Assembly (NCBI GenBank): GCA_028565715.1
Contig: JAOXYC010199462.1
Location: forward strand, 1 to 11,773
Direction: 5' to 3'
DNA from: Phoronis pallida
Lineage: Eukaryota; Phoronida; Phoronidae
DNA length: 11,773 bases
Below the pieces are notes generated by a model. That model did no database searches and was not told the DNA's origin. It saw only the letters and a list, made by a program, of their open reading frames with translations. The position numbers and the translations under genes were made by a program. Within the stretch, counting starts at the first letter, position 1, and the number at the start of each line of letters is the position of its first letter. Of the stretch, positions 1 through 8,616 are shown one piece after another.

Positions 1-264
1 TTTTATCACGTCAGCACAAGAGTGACATTTACATGTATTTTATTGTTTTAACGCTGGCGATCGGCCTTTTTATTATTATGATGTAAACAAATAAACATTG
101 AATATATTAACTTAAAATACTAAGGTTCCTACTAAGTCCTTTCCAAAGTACAATACATTACATATTTTTTGTATATATCAAGCATACTCGCGTGACATTT
201 CTCCAGAATCTGTAAACTTATCTAATTTTGTGTTCTGGTTCATTTTTTTTTTTTTTTAATTTAG
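1..264 (+). other. Putative intron 3' part with branch point and acceptor
   Basis: Seen: AT-rich sequence with no sustained open frame. Its right end has the order expected of a 3' splice site: a CTAAT branch-point-like word near 223-227, a run of 15 T at 243-257, then AATTTAG with the AG at 263-264. Inferred: it is the end of the intron before the exon candidate at 265. An ACATGTA word lies at 31-37 and an AATAAA word at 90-95; neither has a clear role here. Confidence 0.4.
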
Positions 265-384
265 TACATGTCATTCAGGCCCCGTTACAGAGAAGCAACA
301 GTGAAATTCGATAATGACGATGTCATCTTTGAGAATTGCACAGGTTCCGTTCGAGGCCGAAAGCATAACGAACATCCGATGTAA
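265..384 (+). CDS. Putative 3' terminal coding exon of an unidentified gene (partial)
   Basis: I do not recognise the product. Directly after a polypyrimidine tract and AG, one frame stays open for 39 codons and ends in TAA at 382-384. The peptide begins YMSFRPRYREATVKF, continues with an acidic NDDVIFEN segment and ends in a basic, polar tail, RGRKHNEHPM. GC content is visibly higher than in the flanks, as expected for an exon in AT-rich DNA. An ATG at 268-270 could in principle start a 38-residue small ORF, but the splice-site context favours the end of a longer protein whose earlier exons lie left of the window. Alternatively the exon is internal, using the donor GAT|GTAAAT at 381. A poly(A) signal with a GT-rich element follows about 200 bases downstream, which favours the terminal-exon reading. 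No domain or membrane segment is visible. Confidence 0.45.
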   Translation, partial: YMSFRPRYREATVKFDNDDVIFENCTGSVRGRKHNEHPM

Positions 385-600
385 ATTTATGTGATATAGT
401 ATTTAAAAGATTAAACTTTTAAGTTATTTTTTGATAGTTGAAAATTTTAATTTTAAATCTAACGGGTAAACAAAGGCATCACATTTGAAAAACACTCAAC
501 TCTCTGACTCTGCATTTGTGCCATTAAAACTCTGAGAGGGCAGACACACACTTTTATGTGCAAAATTAACGAGCACCTAGAATAAAAAACAAAACACACA
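385..600 (+). other. Putative 3' UTR of the gene ending at 384
   Basis: AT-rich sequence between the TAA stop and the poly(A) signal at 581. It contains an ATTAAA variant signal at 410-415 that could give a shorter transcript. No sustained frame or repeat is visible. Its assignment depends wholly on the terminal-exon call. Confidence 0.3.
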
Positions 601-615
601 TGTTTTTGTTTATGT
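581..615 (+). promoter_or_regulatory. Poly(A) signal and GT/T-rich downstream element
   Basis: AATAAA at 581-586 is followed by an A/C-rich stretch with CACACA (a plausible cleavage zone near 595-600) and then the GT/T-rich TGTTTTTGTTTATGT at 601-615. This spacing matches a metazoan cleavage and polyadenylation site. AATAAA is common by chance in AT-rich DNA, so the downstream element carries most of the weight. Confidence 0.4.
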
Positions 616-1788
616 ATCCATGCTAATATTCCAACGTAGGTGAGGGTGCGAATGACAATATAAGAAAAATTAGTAGAGATTAAAACCAACAGGTATAATA
701 TATAAATATATTTCCCCGGAACAAATCATAATTTAATAACTTGTGCAAAGTGAAGGACGACATCTGTTTCCCCTTCGCTGAAAGAGATACCGTAAAATAA
801 CTGTATGAGGATTGTGTGTGAAAGCTTTTACATACACCCCTAATAAAAATGGAGAATTGGGGTACGGTGGTGACAATTTTCACCCAGGATGGCGTTGCGC
901 ATAATGAGCCACGCATAACTTCCGCTCGTTCGAGTTCATAAATGGAGCTCACACATATATTATTCTGCAAATTTTAATATAATTTCGCTTCTTGAATCTT
1001 GGAATAACTCTAAGCAGGACAGAACAAAAGAGTACCGTGATGAAATGAAATACAAACACTTCGCAGACTTTGATTTTTGACTCATTGTAATATAATTCTT
1101 AAACCTCATAGTTATTAAAAAAGCGGATTAAAAATAGTAAATTATTCAGATATGAGACAAACGCACAGAAGTAACATCAATGTGGTCACAAGGAATATAT
1201 ATTTTATCATATTATAAATTTCCGATTACTAGCCAAACTTCTAAAGTACATGGCATGCATCTGCCATGCATAACGTTTTCTATTTTTGTCTGTCCTATTC
1301 CATGTAATCTAACTAGTCGCACAATGGTAGTAAACACGAATGTCCCACTGGGATTTTTGTCACTGGAAAATCTATGATATAGCCTGTCGTCGGGCTCAAT
1401 TTGAATTCTCGTTTGTTCAACTACACTCAATGAAAATAGGCGCACTGAAAACGAGTCGCTGCAAACGTTTGCAACTTCATGTGGTAAATAAAACACCAAT
1501 TGATATTATTTTAATCGTAAGATAATCAAATTTCAAAAAATGACACCCGATTCCACCCTCAATCTCTTTTGTAAAAGCATTTTGTTTTAAAAGGTAAGTT
1601 CGATTTTTTATTAGAATAGTTAACCTCGTACAAAAATAAAGGCAAAACAAATTTCATTAACTTATTAACTGTATCAATGAAGATTTGCTTATAAGTATAA
1701 ATAATACTGAATATTAAAACTCGATATTGCAAGAAATGGATACTCGGCTGCAATTTCGAGAAAATTAAAAGTTTTTTTCAATACTTAC
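616..1788. other. AT-rich non-coding stretch; no supportable gene
   Basis: Nothing convincing was found. Minus-strand open frames of 95-96 codons at 680-970 and 1212-1499 start at TTG, have no recognisable motif, and are of a length expected by chance in this much AT-rich sequence. Minor structure: a perfect 14-bp palindrome centred on AACGTT at 1460-1473, and two close CATGCAT words at 1254-1269. Confidence 0.6.
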
Positions 1789-1852
1789 CCCAACTTTGTT
1801 TTACTGTTAGGAAGTTAACGTCATGCAACAATCCAACATCGCCTTGGAGTGC
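1789..1852 (-). other. Exon-like segment ending in a consensus 5' splice site (minus strand)
   Basis: On the minus strand a full GTAAGT donor lies at 1788-1783, directly after TTGGG. Upstream of it one frame is open for 21 codons from a TAA at 1855-1853, reading ALQGDVGLLHDVNF then LTVKQSW, which has protein-like composition. The other two frames contain stops. There is no good acceptor: the nearest AG, at about 1853-1852, is preceded by purine-rich sequence on this strand. There is also no in-frame ATG. It may be a decayed exon, a repeat-derived coding fragment or chance. I do not recognise the peptide. Confidence 0.2.
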
Positions 1853-2872
1853 TTATGTATACATGTAGATTAATATGTAAACTCAAGCAGAGTGCATCTA
1901 TCTTTAAATATTCATATCCTTTCTGTCGTCAGATTCCTTTTGGATATGTGACACTTTATACAATCACAAGGTCAATATATACAATTGCATACGTGAATTG
2001 TGGTGAACAGAATAAAACCGACTAGATGAAGCCGCGGGGTTCGCTAGACCTAATTATGCACCGCGTTCCCACACGTTTATCATGCTTACGGTAAAATTAC
2101 GACAAAACATTTATGCCGCGGGTACCTACGCTTCTATTGTGCTATTTTTTTGTCCAAAAAGCGGTCAAAGAAAACAAAGCGAAATTCAATAAAAAAGTCC
2201 ACACACACACAAACAACTTGATATTTATTCTCTTTATACTTGGTCGATTTCTCCTCAGTGACTTTGACTTTCATGTTCACCGCTGTCGATGTAAAATGTT
2301 ATTTTTAAAACGGCCATAACGCGAGGCGGGCACCCAGGCGTTTAAAATCATTACTTTTTTTATTTGAACAGGGTCGGGCGTGATGATAATTGGCCCCCAT
2401 TCTCAATGGGTTTGTTTTTCTTTCGTTGTCAATAAAAGTTAATTGTTTCGGCCCAAAAAACGCAAACAATATCTAATTAGGACATTCAAATATATGTGTT
2501 TTTAGTTATGTCTCTGAGATTCTGAGACGTTAAAGTGCGAATTATAATGCAGCCGTGAACGAATTTGGTCATTAGCTATGTAAGGGATGTGAGGTGGAAA
2601 GGTATGTCGGACTCACACCGAATTCAAACGGCAAAGTATAACTTGGAATGTGTCTTTCAAGTTCCGATTCCCCCCCATGTTTTCAAAAAAGAACAACATT
2701 CTTCAAGATTAGTCGCGATTTCTTAATACTTAATCGGCGAAAACCCGACCCATTTTAATACCTTTAGCTCAAAAATAGCCAAAACAGGTGAAAACAAGCC
2801 CATAGCAATGCCAAATCCGATAAAAACTCGACCATTATCATCTTCTTCGTTTACGAGCAGCCCGTCAGTACA
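1853..2872. other. Non-coding stretch with minor simple repeats
   Basis: No gene is supported. A short (CA)n run lies near 2201-2211, and a small hairpin at about 2397-2411 (CCCATT-CTC-AATGGG). A GC-richer island sits at 2029-2125. A pyrimidine-led AG at 1931-1932 opens a 30-codon frame to a TAG at 2023-2025, but its composition is unremarkable and the frame is likely chance. A plus-strand frame at 2113-2319 is also unremarkable. Confidence 0.5.
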
Positions 2873-2977
2873 ATGGATGGGTGGGATGACCAGTTTCCTG
2901 CGAATCTGTGGTATGTCGTTTTTTTGGATCCCCCATGGTTTTACAGAACTTATTTGAGCGCAATGAGCATGAAATAA
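2873..2977 (+). CDS. Candidate first coding exon or 34-residue small ORF
   Basis: Seen: an ATG in strong context (A at -3, G at +4: ACAATGG) opens 34 codons ending in TAA at 2975-2977. It begins MDGWDDQFPANLW and continues YVVFLDPPWFYRTYL. A good donor-like GTATGT at 2911-2916 follows the twelfth codon plus two bases, so the alternative is a first coding exon of 2873-2910 spliced downstream. An AATAAA overlaps the stop codon (2973-2978), which would suit a very short unspliced transcript. The peptide is rich in tryptophan and other aromatics, and I know no family for it. No TATA box is seen just upstream. A chance origin is quite possible in a window this size. Confidence 0.25.
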   Translation: MDGWDDQFPANLWYVVFLDPPWFYRTYLSAMSMK

Positions 2978-3855
2978 AGACTGGCACTTAAATCTACTGG
3001 AAATGGGCCAACATTGAATGTTCCGATAAATAATGCTTCAATTTATAATTTTTTGAATTTTAGTTATGGTCATAACTTAAGAATCACTGCTGAGATTTTT
3101 AATTACTTGATCTTTTACATTATGAATATTATGTAAATATATTTTTCTAATTTTGCTTTTGCACTCGCTTAATTTGTTGCGTTGAATGCTTTGCATGGGA
3201 AATAGTCGGGAAACTGTGTGAAAACTGATTCTACAGAGCCATGATTTTTCAAAGAATATATGTTACCTATATTTAGTTAGCTTGTTTTAACCTCATTAGG
3301 AAGGTGCTGTTCTTGATAATGTAAAAACTTAATTAAAGGTATCCTACTGCGGGCAAGATGTAAAACTTCAAGTTAATAAAGGTGTCCCGTTGATCAGTGC
3401 AAGTGAGTACAGAGAATTAAAACCCGTAATTCACACGGACTGGATTGTATTTGGAAAAAGATCGTTTAACTACAAAAATTAAAACCAACTCACACCGAAA
3501 CTAAAGAGCCGTCATGCATTTTGTAAGAAGGCTTTCAAGCTTGAGTTTTTCCAAAAAAAAAATAAGGTAAACGTCTGTAACTACTTAAAGCAAATTGTTT
3601 TTGGTAGCATCAATTTAGAATCCGGATATTTTTCATGAAACCCACTGGTACTCAAACTAACAATAATTGCTATACACAGGGAGCCTAACGTTGATTTGTA
3701 TTCTCAATCAAGATATAAAGGACGTGAACAAAAGCCTTAAACAAAGTAAATGTTCTACACGAGATTCAAAAACATCATATAGTCAATCTTAAAGTGTAGT
3801 TGTTTATCCATCCAGGGAGTTGCATGTTTGGAAATATTAAGTCTGTTCAACAGGA
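2978..3855. other. AT-rich non-coding stretch; nothing supportable
   Basis: No open frame with plausible start or splice context, no RNA gene and no clear repeat was found. Short A and T runs are present (for example near 3552-3561). It ends at the left arm of the fold-back element that follows. Confidence 0.6.
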
Positions 3856-4173
3856 AATACTACTGTCCCCAGCAGATGATAATTTGTGACGAACCCCACC
3901 GTGTTTGTTGAGAGAGGGGTTGTCACATTTCACAAAAACTGCTTCCCGGACACCTCTTTCAAACCAGTTCTGATCTCTGCCGGCACTTCATCTGCAGTCT
4001 ACAATCATCTGCATGATCATGATCATCAATTCCCTAATGATAATGCAGAAATAATTAGTAGAGAACAGAAAAATGGTGTCAAGGAAGCAGTTTTTGTGAA
4101 ATGTGACAACCCTTCTCTCAACAAACAGGGTGGTGTTCGTCACAAATTATTGTTTGCTTGGGACAGTAATATT
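3856..4173. mobile_element. 318-bp fold-back (MITE-like) element with 91-base inverted arms
   Basis: The left arm 3856-3946 and right arm 4083-4173 are inverted copies that align without gaps at roughly 90% identity. The inner 68 bases (3879-3946 against 4083-4150) differ at only three positions. The outer end reads TACTGTCCC on the left and GGGACAGTA on the right, so a TA target duplication flanking CTGTCCC ends is possible, as in Tc1/mariner-type elements. The spacer 3947-4082 is weakly self-complementary and contains a perfect palindrome of GATCAT repeats at 4013-4026, so the whole unit is close to one long hairpin. No transposase is present; it would be non-autonomous. A 154-codon open frame across it is a by-product of the arms. 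The superfamily is not established. Confidence 0.8.
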
Positions 4174-4214
4174 CGCGCTCTCGGGAGATATCGCCACACA
4201 CGTGAGCAGCATTC

Positions 4215-4222
4215 TGACGTCA
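4215..4222. promoter_or_regulatory. Perfect CRE palindrome TGACGTCA
   Basis: An eight-base TGACGTCA, the binding word of CREB/ATF bZIP factors, lies between the two fold-back elements. No TATA box or transcript is evident next to it. A second copy at 8888-8895 has better context. Confidence 0.2.
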
Positions 4223-4337
4223 CACATCATCATCCATTTGAAGAGGTCGGGACGGCCTCGAGGTACTATAGGGGTTTAATATTTAGGGAATTTCAGTTGA
4301 TAAGACTTAAAATGTCCAATCATGGTCAATCATTCGT

Positions 4338-4487
4338 ATTTCACCTATAATACAAAAGTCGTTAAAATACGACGTTGCTTTTCATTTACAGTCTTTTTCA
4401 AATTCTTCTTATTTTAAGATCTTATGAGAAGAATTTAATAAAAACTGTAAATGCAGAGCACCGTCGTATTTTTAACGAATTTCACCT
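4338..4487. mobile_element. Short near-palindromic fold-back element with candidate 9-bp target duplication
   Basis: Two arms of about 60 bases (4359-4419 and 4420-4478) pair around the centre TAAGATCTTA at 4415-4424, with virtually no loop. Matching blocks, read inward, include CGTTAAAA(A)TACGACG, CATTTACAGT and AAATTCTTCT. The word ATTTCACCT occurs at 4338-4346 and again at 4479-4487 and may be a 9-bp target-site duplication. The left copy sits 12 bases outside the arm while the right copy abuts it, so the boundary is uncertain. Alternatively the left ACAAAAG and right CTTTGTG are outer arm remnants separated by a small indel. It has no coding capacity. It begins 165 bases after the 318-bp fold-back and shares no obvious sequence with it. 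Confidence 0.7.
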
Positions 4488-5340
4488 TTGTGTGAATCAA
4501 TATATCAAGTGATAGAAAAACGCTTTCATCTTTTGGAACTTGACATCCAAAGAACTGTATAATTAAGCTACGACAATACAATTTTACAGGAGTTTTATTC
4601 ATCACATTTTCATTTGGTTTCTAGATGTTCAAAGATTTTTTTAAAAACATTTCCAAAACAAGTATGAAAAGAAAATGTCAGACATTTTGTGAAGTGCATT
4701 TAGGTGAATTGCCTATTTAATTCAGAACTTTCAATAAAACCTTTTTACAAAATTTGACAATATTGGTTGCAAAATATGTGTGGAAAGTCAGCGGAATGCC
4801 ATTATGATTCATGTCACCGTATGCGGTTAATAAATAGGGCAATATGGATACTTTTCCCCTAAAAGGAAATAAACATTTTTTCAACAAAGCCGAACGGTTT
4901 CTGTGTTGTACAACAATAGGGGCAGTCTGCAGTTTTTGCGACATTGCTTGTCAGAAAATCTAGCTTATGTTTTTTTTAATTCTTTATTCGAAAAACAAAC
5001 AAATTACACATAATATAATTGCCCCGCAGAAATCGCTTCTAGGAAAGTTATTGCCAAGGACTCAACTTTCGTAGAAACTAAAAAATAGCAAAAGTAGAAA
5101 ACGTTTTTTGTCACATGATACTACAAATTATATTACATACAGCGGTTACCTCTATGTACATGTAGCTGCCATAAGAAAACAATTAAGCTACGTAGGCGTT
5201 TATTTATAAACACTACATACTTGTATAGCAGTACCTCAAACCACTGAAACCACATATCTATGTAGGAAGTGGCTTTTGCAAAACGTTTTTTTATAGAGCT
5301 GTCACCACCCTCAAGGGCATACGTGCCAAAATTCGGGATT
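4488..5340. other. AT-rich non-coding stretch; nothing supportable
   Basis: A minus-strand frame of 75 codons at 4717-4944 has no recognisable motif and no splice or promoter context. No repeats beyond short homopolymers were seen. An ACATGTA word is at 5158-5164. Confidence 0.6.
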
Positions 5341-5384
5341 GACGCTATGGAACGCGCTTTTTCATGAATGAATTTTTAATCTGC

Positions 5385-5418
5385 GTGGTTGGTTAATTTT
5401 TGCCTGCTAACCAACCGC
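5385..5418. repeat. Hairpin, 11-bp stem around GGTTGGTTA
   Basis: GTGGTTGGTTA (5385-5395) pairs with TAACCAACCGC (5408-5418) across a 12-base loop, with one G-T wobble. It overlaps the end of a small minus-strand frame and lies in a locally GC-richer block. No function is assigned. Confidence 0.5.
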
Positions 5419-5527
5419 CTACAACCGTTTCCGTTTCCTTAAGCAGTGCACGAAGTTTACGTCCGGGATACGTGCCAGTTTGCAAGTTGACCATCAACGG
5501 AGCAAATACGGAAATCGCAAGCAACAT
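5393..5527 (-). CDS. 44-residue minus-strand small ORF, uncertain
   Basis: ATG at 5527-5525 opens 44 codons to a TAA at 5395-5393. The N-terminus MLLAISVFAPLMVNL is hydrophobic, like a signal or anchor segment. It is followed by a glycine- and lysine/arginine-containing stretch (TYPGRKLRALLKE) and an ETETVVGGW segment. Start context is poor and the ATG lies inside a 24-bp ACATGTA palindrome. An in-frame TGA upstream closes the frame. Composition is more protein-like than the neighbours, but I know no family and see no promoter or splice evidence. It could be a repeat-derived fragment or chance. Confidence 0.18.
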   Translation of the reverse strand: MLLAISVFAPLMVNLQTGTYPGRKLRALLKETETVVGGWLAGKN

Positions 5528-5545
5528 ACATGTACATGTATGTTG
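5522..5545. repeat. Perfect 24-bp palindrome built from overlapping ACATGTA words
   Basis: The segment equals its own reverse complement. It contains ACATGTA at 5528-5534 and 5534-5540 and is flanked by CAACAT/ATGTTG. It may form a cruciform or simply be a product of an ACATGTA-rich genome. Confidence 0.7.
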
Positions 5546-6214
5546 TTGACGTTCGAAACTCAGTACTCACTACACGTGTCTTTCTAAAGAGAAGACTCAC
5601 AGGTCTGTGTCAGGTCACAAGTTACTAATGCCTGATTTCTAAAATGCGTAACCCCTTTGACAAATATGTTTCATTTACAAGTACTATAAATTAAACTTTG
5701 GTCAATGTCTAGTCTAAATTTGTCCTCAAGTAGTTTCAAAGTCAACGTACTGATTGTTTTCTCGAAACAAAGTTTTCAATTAATTCATTTCACCATTTTG
5801 ATTTTTTTTAACAAAGCGCCCACGATGCAGTAAAGTACGTAGACTGGTGCCGCCGCCTGTTTGTCAAATCTAATAATGTGTGCATTTGCTAGCGCACGAG
5901 CCCGCATACGTTAGCTCTTGCTGATAACCGAAGTACCGGAGTGTGATTAACGCTACATGCTGTACTCCGCGCAACAAAGTGCTACCATCGTATTTTCGCA
6001 ACGAACGAGTTTTGACTCAAAATTTTGAAAGTTTGAATAATAAACAGACAATATTGTAATGTGAAAGTATTTGGTTAGCAGTGTCAGTCCATCTAGTGCC
6101 GTTGTTAAGAATATTCTTGGGCCAACAGGGCGACGGTACGAGCGCAGTTATAAGCAAGAGAAAAGGTACGACTCTCGCGTGTTAACAAATGATAATGTGT
6201 GCCTTTATATCCCC
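5546..6214. other. Non-coding stretch, GC-richer around 5815-6010
   Basis: No gene is supported. The segment 5815-6010 has more CpG and GC than the surroundings (for example GCCGCCGCC at 5850-5858 and CTAGCGCACGAGCCCGC near 5889), which may mark a diverged repeat or regulatory island. No open frame there combines a start, length and splice signals. Confidence 0.4.
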
Positions 6215-6475
6215 GTCACACTCAGCACGAATTCGACAGGAAAGCCGTTGGAATCCGATTTTTTTCGCCCATCCCTGCTAATTCGAGGTGCGTTCCTGGA
6301 GTTCCAACTGAGTTCCAAGTGCCTTCCAGTCGTTCGGGGCAATTTCGGCAGCCCGTACAAATGTTTTGAACTGTTCAAAACAATTTCGTGCTGGGTTCCA
6401 ACTGGACAAAATTCGCACGGCATTCAAAAAGGATTCCGAGTATTCGAGCGGCGTTCCAACTAGATTCGAAGTAGT
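6215..6475. repeat. GC-elevated block of recurring TTCCAACT and ATTCGAG motifs
   Basis: GTTCCAACT recurs at 6301, 6395 and 6453, and a 16-base motif ATTCGAG..GCGTTCC at 6281 and 6443 (14 of 16 bases equal). A 9-bp stem GTTTTGAAC/GTTCAAAAC lies at 6363-6381. Both strands are open over long distances: plus for 130 codons from a TTG at 6071, minus for 72 codons over 6205-6423. Neither shows a domain. The sharp rise in GC and internal repetition suggest a degenerate dispersed repeat rather than a gene, although a decayed coding element cannot be excluded. Confidence 0.4.
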
Positions 6476-7115
6476 CAGAACATGTGAAGGCTAATTTTTT
6501 TATTTATTTCAATTAATGGTTTTGTTGTTTGAAACATTCCAATGATTAATTTTGCATGTTTCATTAAATTATGTAAACGAAGTATGACTGTTTTTTCAAA
6601 CTTCAAACAGTTTGGCTACAAAACTTTCCAAATTTAGAAGAAACAGCTACTTTGGGTGAAATTCTCCTTTTTACGCCGAAAATTTAAAAACGACTTGACA
6701 TTATATAACATTTAGGTTAGTAATGTATGCACATTCCTACCGCCTTTTGGGGATGGTATTTGACGAAACCATAAAACAGGATTTGCGTGCCTCTGCAACT
6801 GCAGAGATAATTATGTTTACACTTTCTTTGTACAATTACTGAATGGACATATTGCCTGGCCCAGTAAATTAAGGTCAGTATGTGCTGCAGTCAGTAATTT
6901 TAAAAGTAGAGAGTTATCAGCTGGTTATAAAAACAAATGTAACCACAGGAATGATAATTATGCCTACGTCGAGGATACCAGGGCCTGACTGTAATGAAAC
7001 TAGTATTTGGTGTCTCAGTTTTGTAAAGTATTGCCTGGTTTGCGATCGGTATATGATCGCAAAAATCAAGACTGCATTTTTTTTTAGAAAAGGTAAAAAA
7101 TACTGGCTATTAATA
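6476..7115. other. AT-rich non-coding stretch with two small hairpins
   Basis: CTCTGCA-AC-TGCAGAG at 6791-6806 and TTTGCGATC/GATCGCAAA at 7039-7063 are perfect short inverted repeats. An 81-codon plus frame at 6882-7127 has no motif. Nothing else is supported. Confidence 0.5.
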
Positions 7116-7153
7116 GCGCTATTATGAGTAAATATTCAGACAGAATTAGGACG

Positions 7154-7226
7154 GGCTGAATAGCTCAGTTGGTTAGAGCATCCGACCGGCAATCGGGAGA
7201 CCTTGGTTCGATTCCCAGTCCAGTTC
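7154..7226 (+). pseudogene. tRNA-like sequence, anticodon position GGC (Ala-type), degenerate
   Basis: Cloverleaf parts are visible. The A box TAGCTCAGTTGG (7161-7172) and B box GGTTCGATTCC (7205-7215) both match the Pol III consensus. The D stem is GCTC/GAGC and the anticodon stem TCCGA/TCGGG. The anticodon loop CCGGCAA places GGC at 34-36. Against a working tRNA: position 33 is C instead of the near-universal U, the T stem has a T-C mismatch, and the acceptor stem has an A-C mismatch and two G-T pairs. It is best read as the tRNA-related part of a repeat; the good boxes mean Pol III transcription is still possible. Confidence 0.7.
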
Positions 7227-7229
7227 GGA

Positions 7230-7235
7230 TTTTTT
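7230..7235 (+). terminator. Pol III terminator, T6
   Basis: Six T directly after the tRNA-like body, the standard Pol III stop. The conserved tail CTGTCTTTTCAAATT lies beyond it and includes a second T4. Confidence 0.5.
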
Positions 7236-7250
7236 CTGTCTTTTCAAATT

Positions 7251-8616
7251 ATAAAAAAATCGAGAGTCATGACTTTTGAGACTTCATCTCGTACAGCAGG
7301 CAATGCATTAAAACTAAAACAACGACGGCATAGATTTGATTGGGAAAAAAGCGACACAAATTTGGATTGTGGATCAATGCAGGGCAACAAGTTCATCACA
7401 GTTTGATGAAGTCGGTTTTTCAGATACTTATTTTAATTTTTAATTTCCGAAAGGCCGGTGTTGAAAATACGCTTGAATGAATTAATGTCACGATCAATTG
7501 ATTACGTAAATGAAATGCAAATAGATGACTCTAATATGATCTAATTTGTCATTTTACGATTTTTACGAATGATTGATTATCCTGGGGGATATATATATTG
7601 ACTTAGCAAAAATAAAATGGTGCTCTTAGATTAGTGTTTTTCATAAATTGAATATTGATCACAACATCCATACTGGAATCCAACTCGGGGTCGATTGTTC
7701 GGTTAAAACTGGTCAGGCGGTCGGTGAGCCAATTTTAACTTAATATACCTAAGGGTTTAAAAAAACATAATTACCTTTTTTACTTTTTAATTATTTTTTA
7801 TCATCTACACATAATTACCTTATGTACCTAATGTATACCATAAACATACGGACATAATATGAAATACCAAAAATCAATAAAGAAAAACTTAAAAACCAAA
7901 ATCCTTGAAAAGAGGACGGGCACCCAAATACGGTGAATGAAAGCGACTCAACCGGCCATCACATAAAGACCCTCAAATAAGCCGAAGAAACTCCTCGCGC
8001 AAAACAAATCAAACGTTGATTTTGCAGTAGCAAGTTAGTCATACATCGATTCAAAAACGTTTTTGTTAGTGTAAATGGCATGGAAAAATTATAAAAGACA
8101 TTTGTGGCTGTTCCAACTTTAAGACATATTCGAATATTAAAAACTACATGTGAAGCCAGTGAGTGCAGATCATGATTACGCACATCATGAAAACGTGGCA
8201 TAATCTCCCAAGTTCATAATGTAACTAACGCCACTATCGTCATATCTTATGTTCGTCTACTACAATTGTAGCTTTAATCGATGATTCTAATAAGAAATGA
8301 CAAGGTTTTGATTGATTTAAGTCCATCAATTATTTATCTTTTTGTTAGATATGTCAAGAAATGGTTTGCAAAATGAGGCATAATGAAAATGAAAGCATGT
8401 ATATTAATACATGTAAAAGTCTCAACGTGTGCTTCCATCACGTAGACGTTTCACTACAAAATACATGTATGTTCAATTAGTGCAAAATGTTTACACCACA
8501 ATGGAAGAACCACCTACCGGCCATGTATGAAACGAGGGCGTGTGGAATCAGTACATAATTATCACGATGCCATACCTTGCCGCAAGGATTACCTTTATAC
8601 CAGGGTGCTCATGCCG
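7251..8616. other. AT-rich non-coding stretch; no supportable gene
   Basis: A short stem TTCATCA/TGATGAA at about 7391-7409, two CATAATTACCTT words near 7766 and 7810, and CCTTG/CAAGG at 8574-8586 are the only local structures seen. A minus frame of 80 codons at 7959-8201 has no motif. ACATGTA occurs at 8409 and 8463. Confidence 0.55.

Larger units (their letters stand above)
7116..7250 (+). mobile_element. tRNA-derived SINE-like element, copy 1
   Basis: It shares about 80% identity over its full length with the reverse-strand copy near 10.8 kb. Order: a conserved 37-base head (7116-7152, containing CAGACAGAATTAGGAC), a tRNA-like body (7154-7226), TTTTTT, then a conserved tail CTGTCTTTTCAAATT ending at 7250. 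Beyond 7250 the two copies diverge. There is no poly(A) tail. A weak TAAAAAAT-type repeat at 7094-7101 and 7252-7260 may be a target duplication, but this is uncertain. The head lies upstream of where Pol III would normally start, which is odd for a simple SINE. Confidence 0.75.

Noticed and set aside
680-1499. Minus-strand frames of 95-96 codons (680-970 and 1212-1499)
   Set aside because: TTG starts, no motifs, no splice context; one or two frames of this length are expected by chance in this window.
1781-1791. U1 snRNA-like 5' end ATACTTACC on the plus strand
   Set aside because: The sequence after it does not resemble U1; the word is simply the complement of a GTAAGT donor.
1933-2025. 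30-codon frame after a pyrimidine-led AG
   Set aside because: Composition is AT-driven, no GC rise, and the downstream donor words are weak.
3886-4350. 154-codon plus-strand open frame
   Set aside because: It begins at GTG and spans both arms of the 318-bp fold-back element; stop-free length follows from the inverted repeat. No recognisable domain.
6071-6463. 130-codon plus-strand open frame
   Set aside because: Starts at TTG with no in-frame ATG, no domain, and overlaps a motif-rich repeat open on both strands.
7154-7226. Functional tRNA-Ala(GGC) gene
   Set aside because: C at position 33, mismatches in T and acceptor stems, and a second degenerate copy with the same flanks show it belongs to a repeat family.
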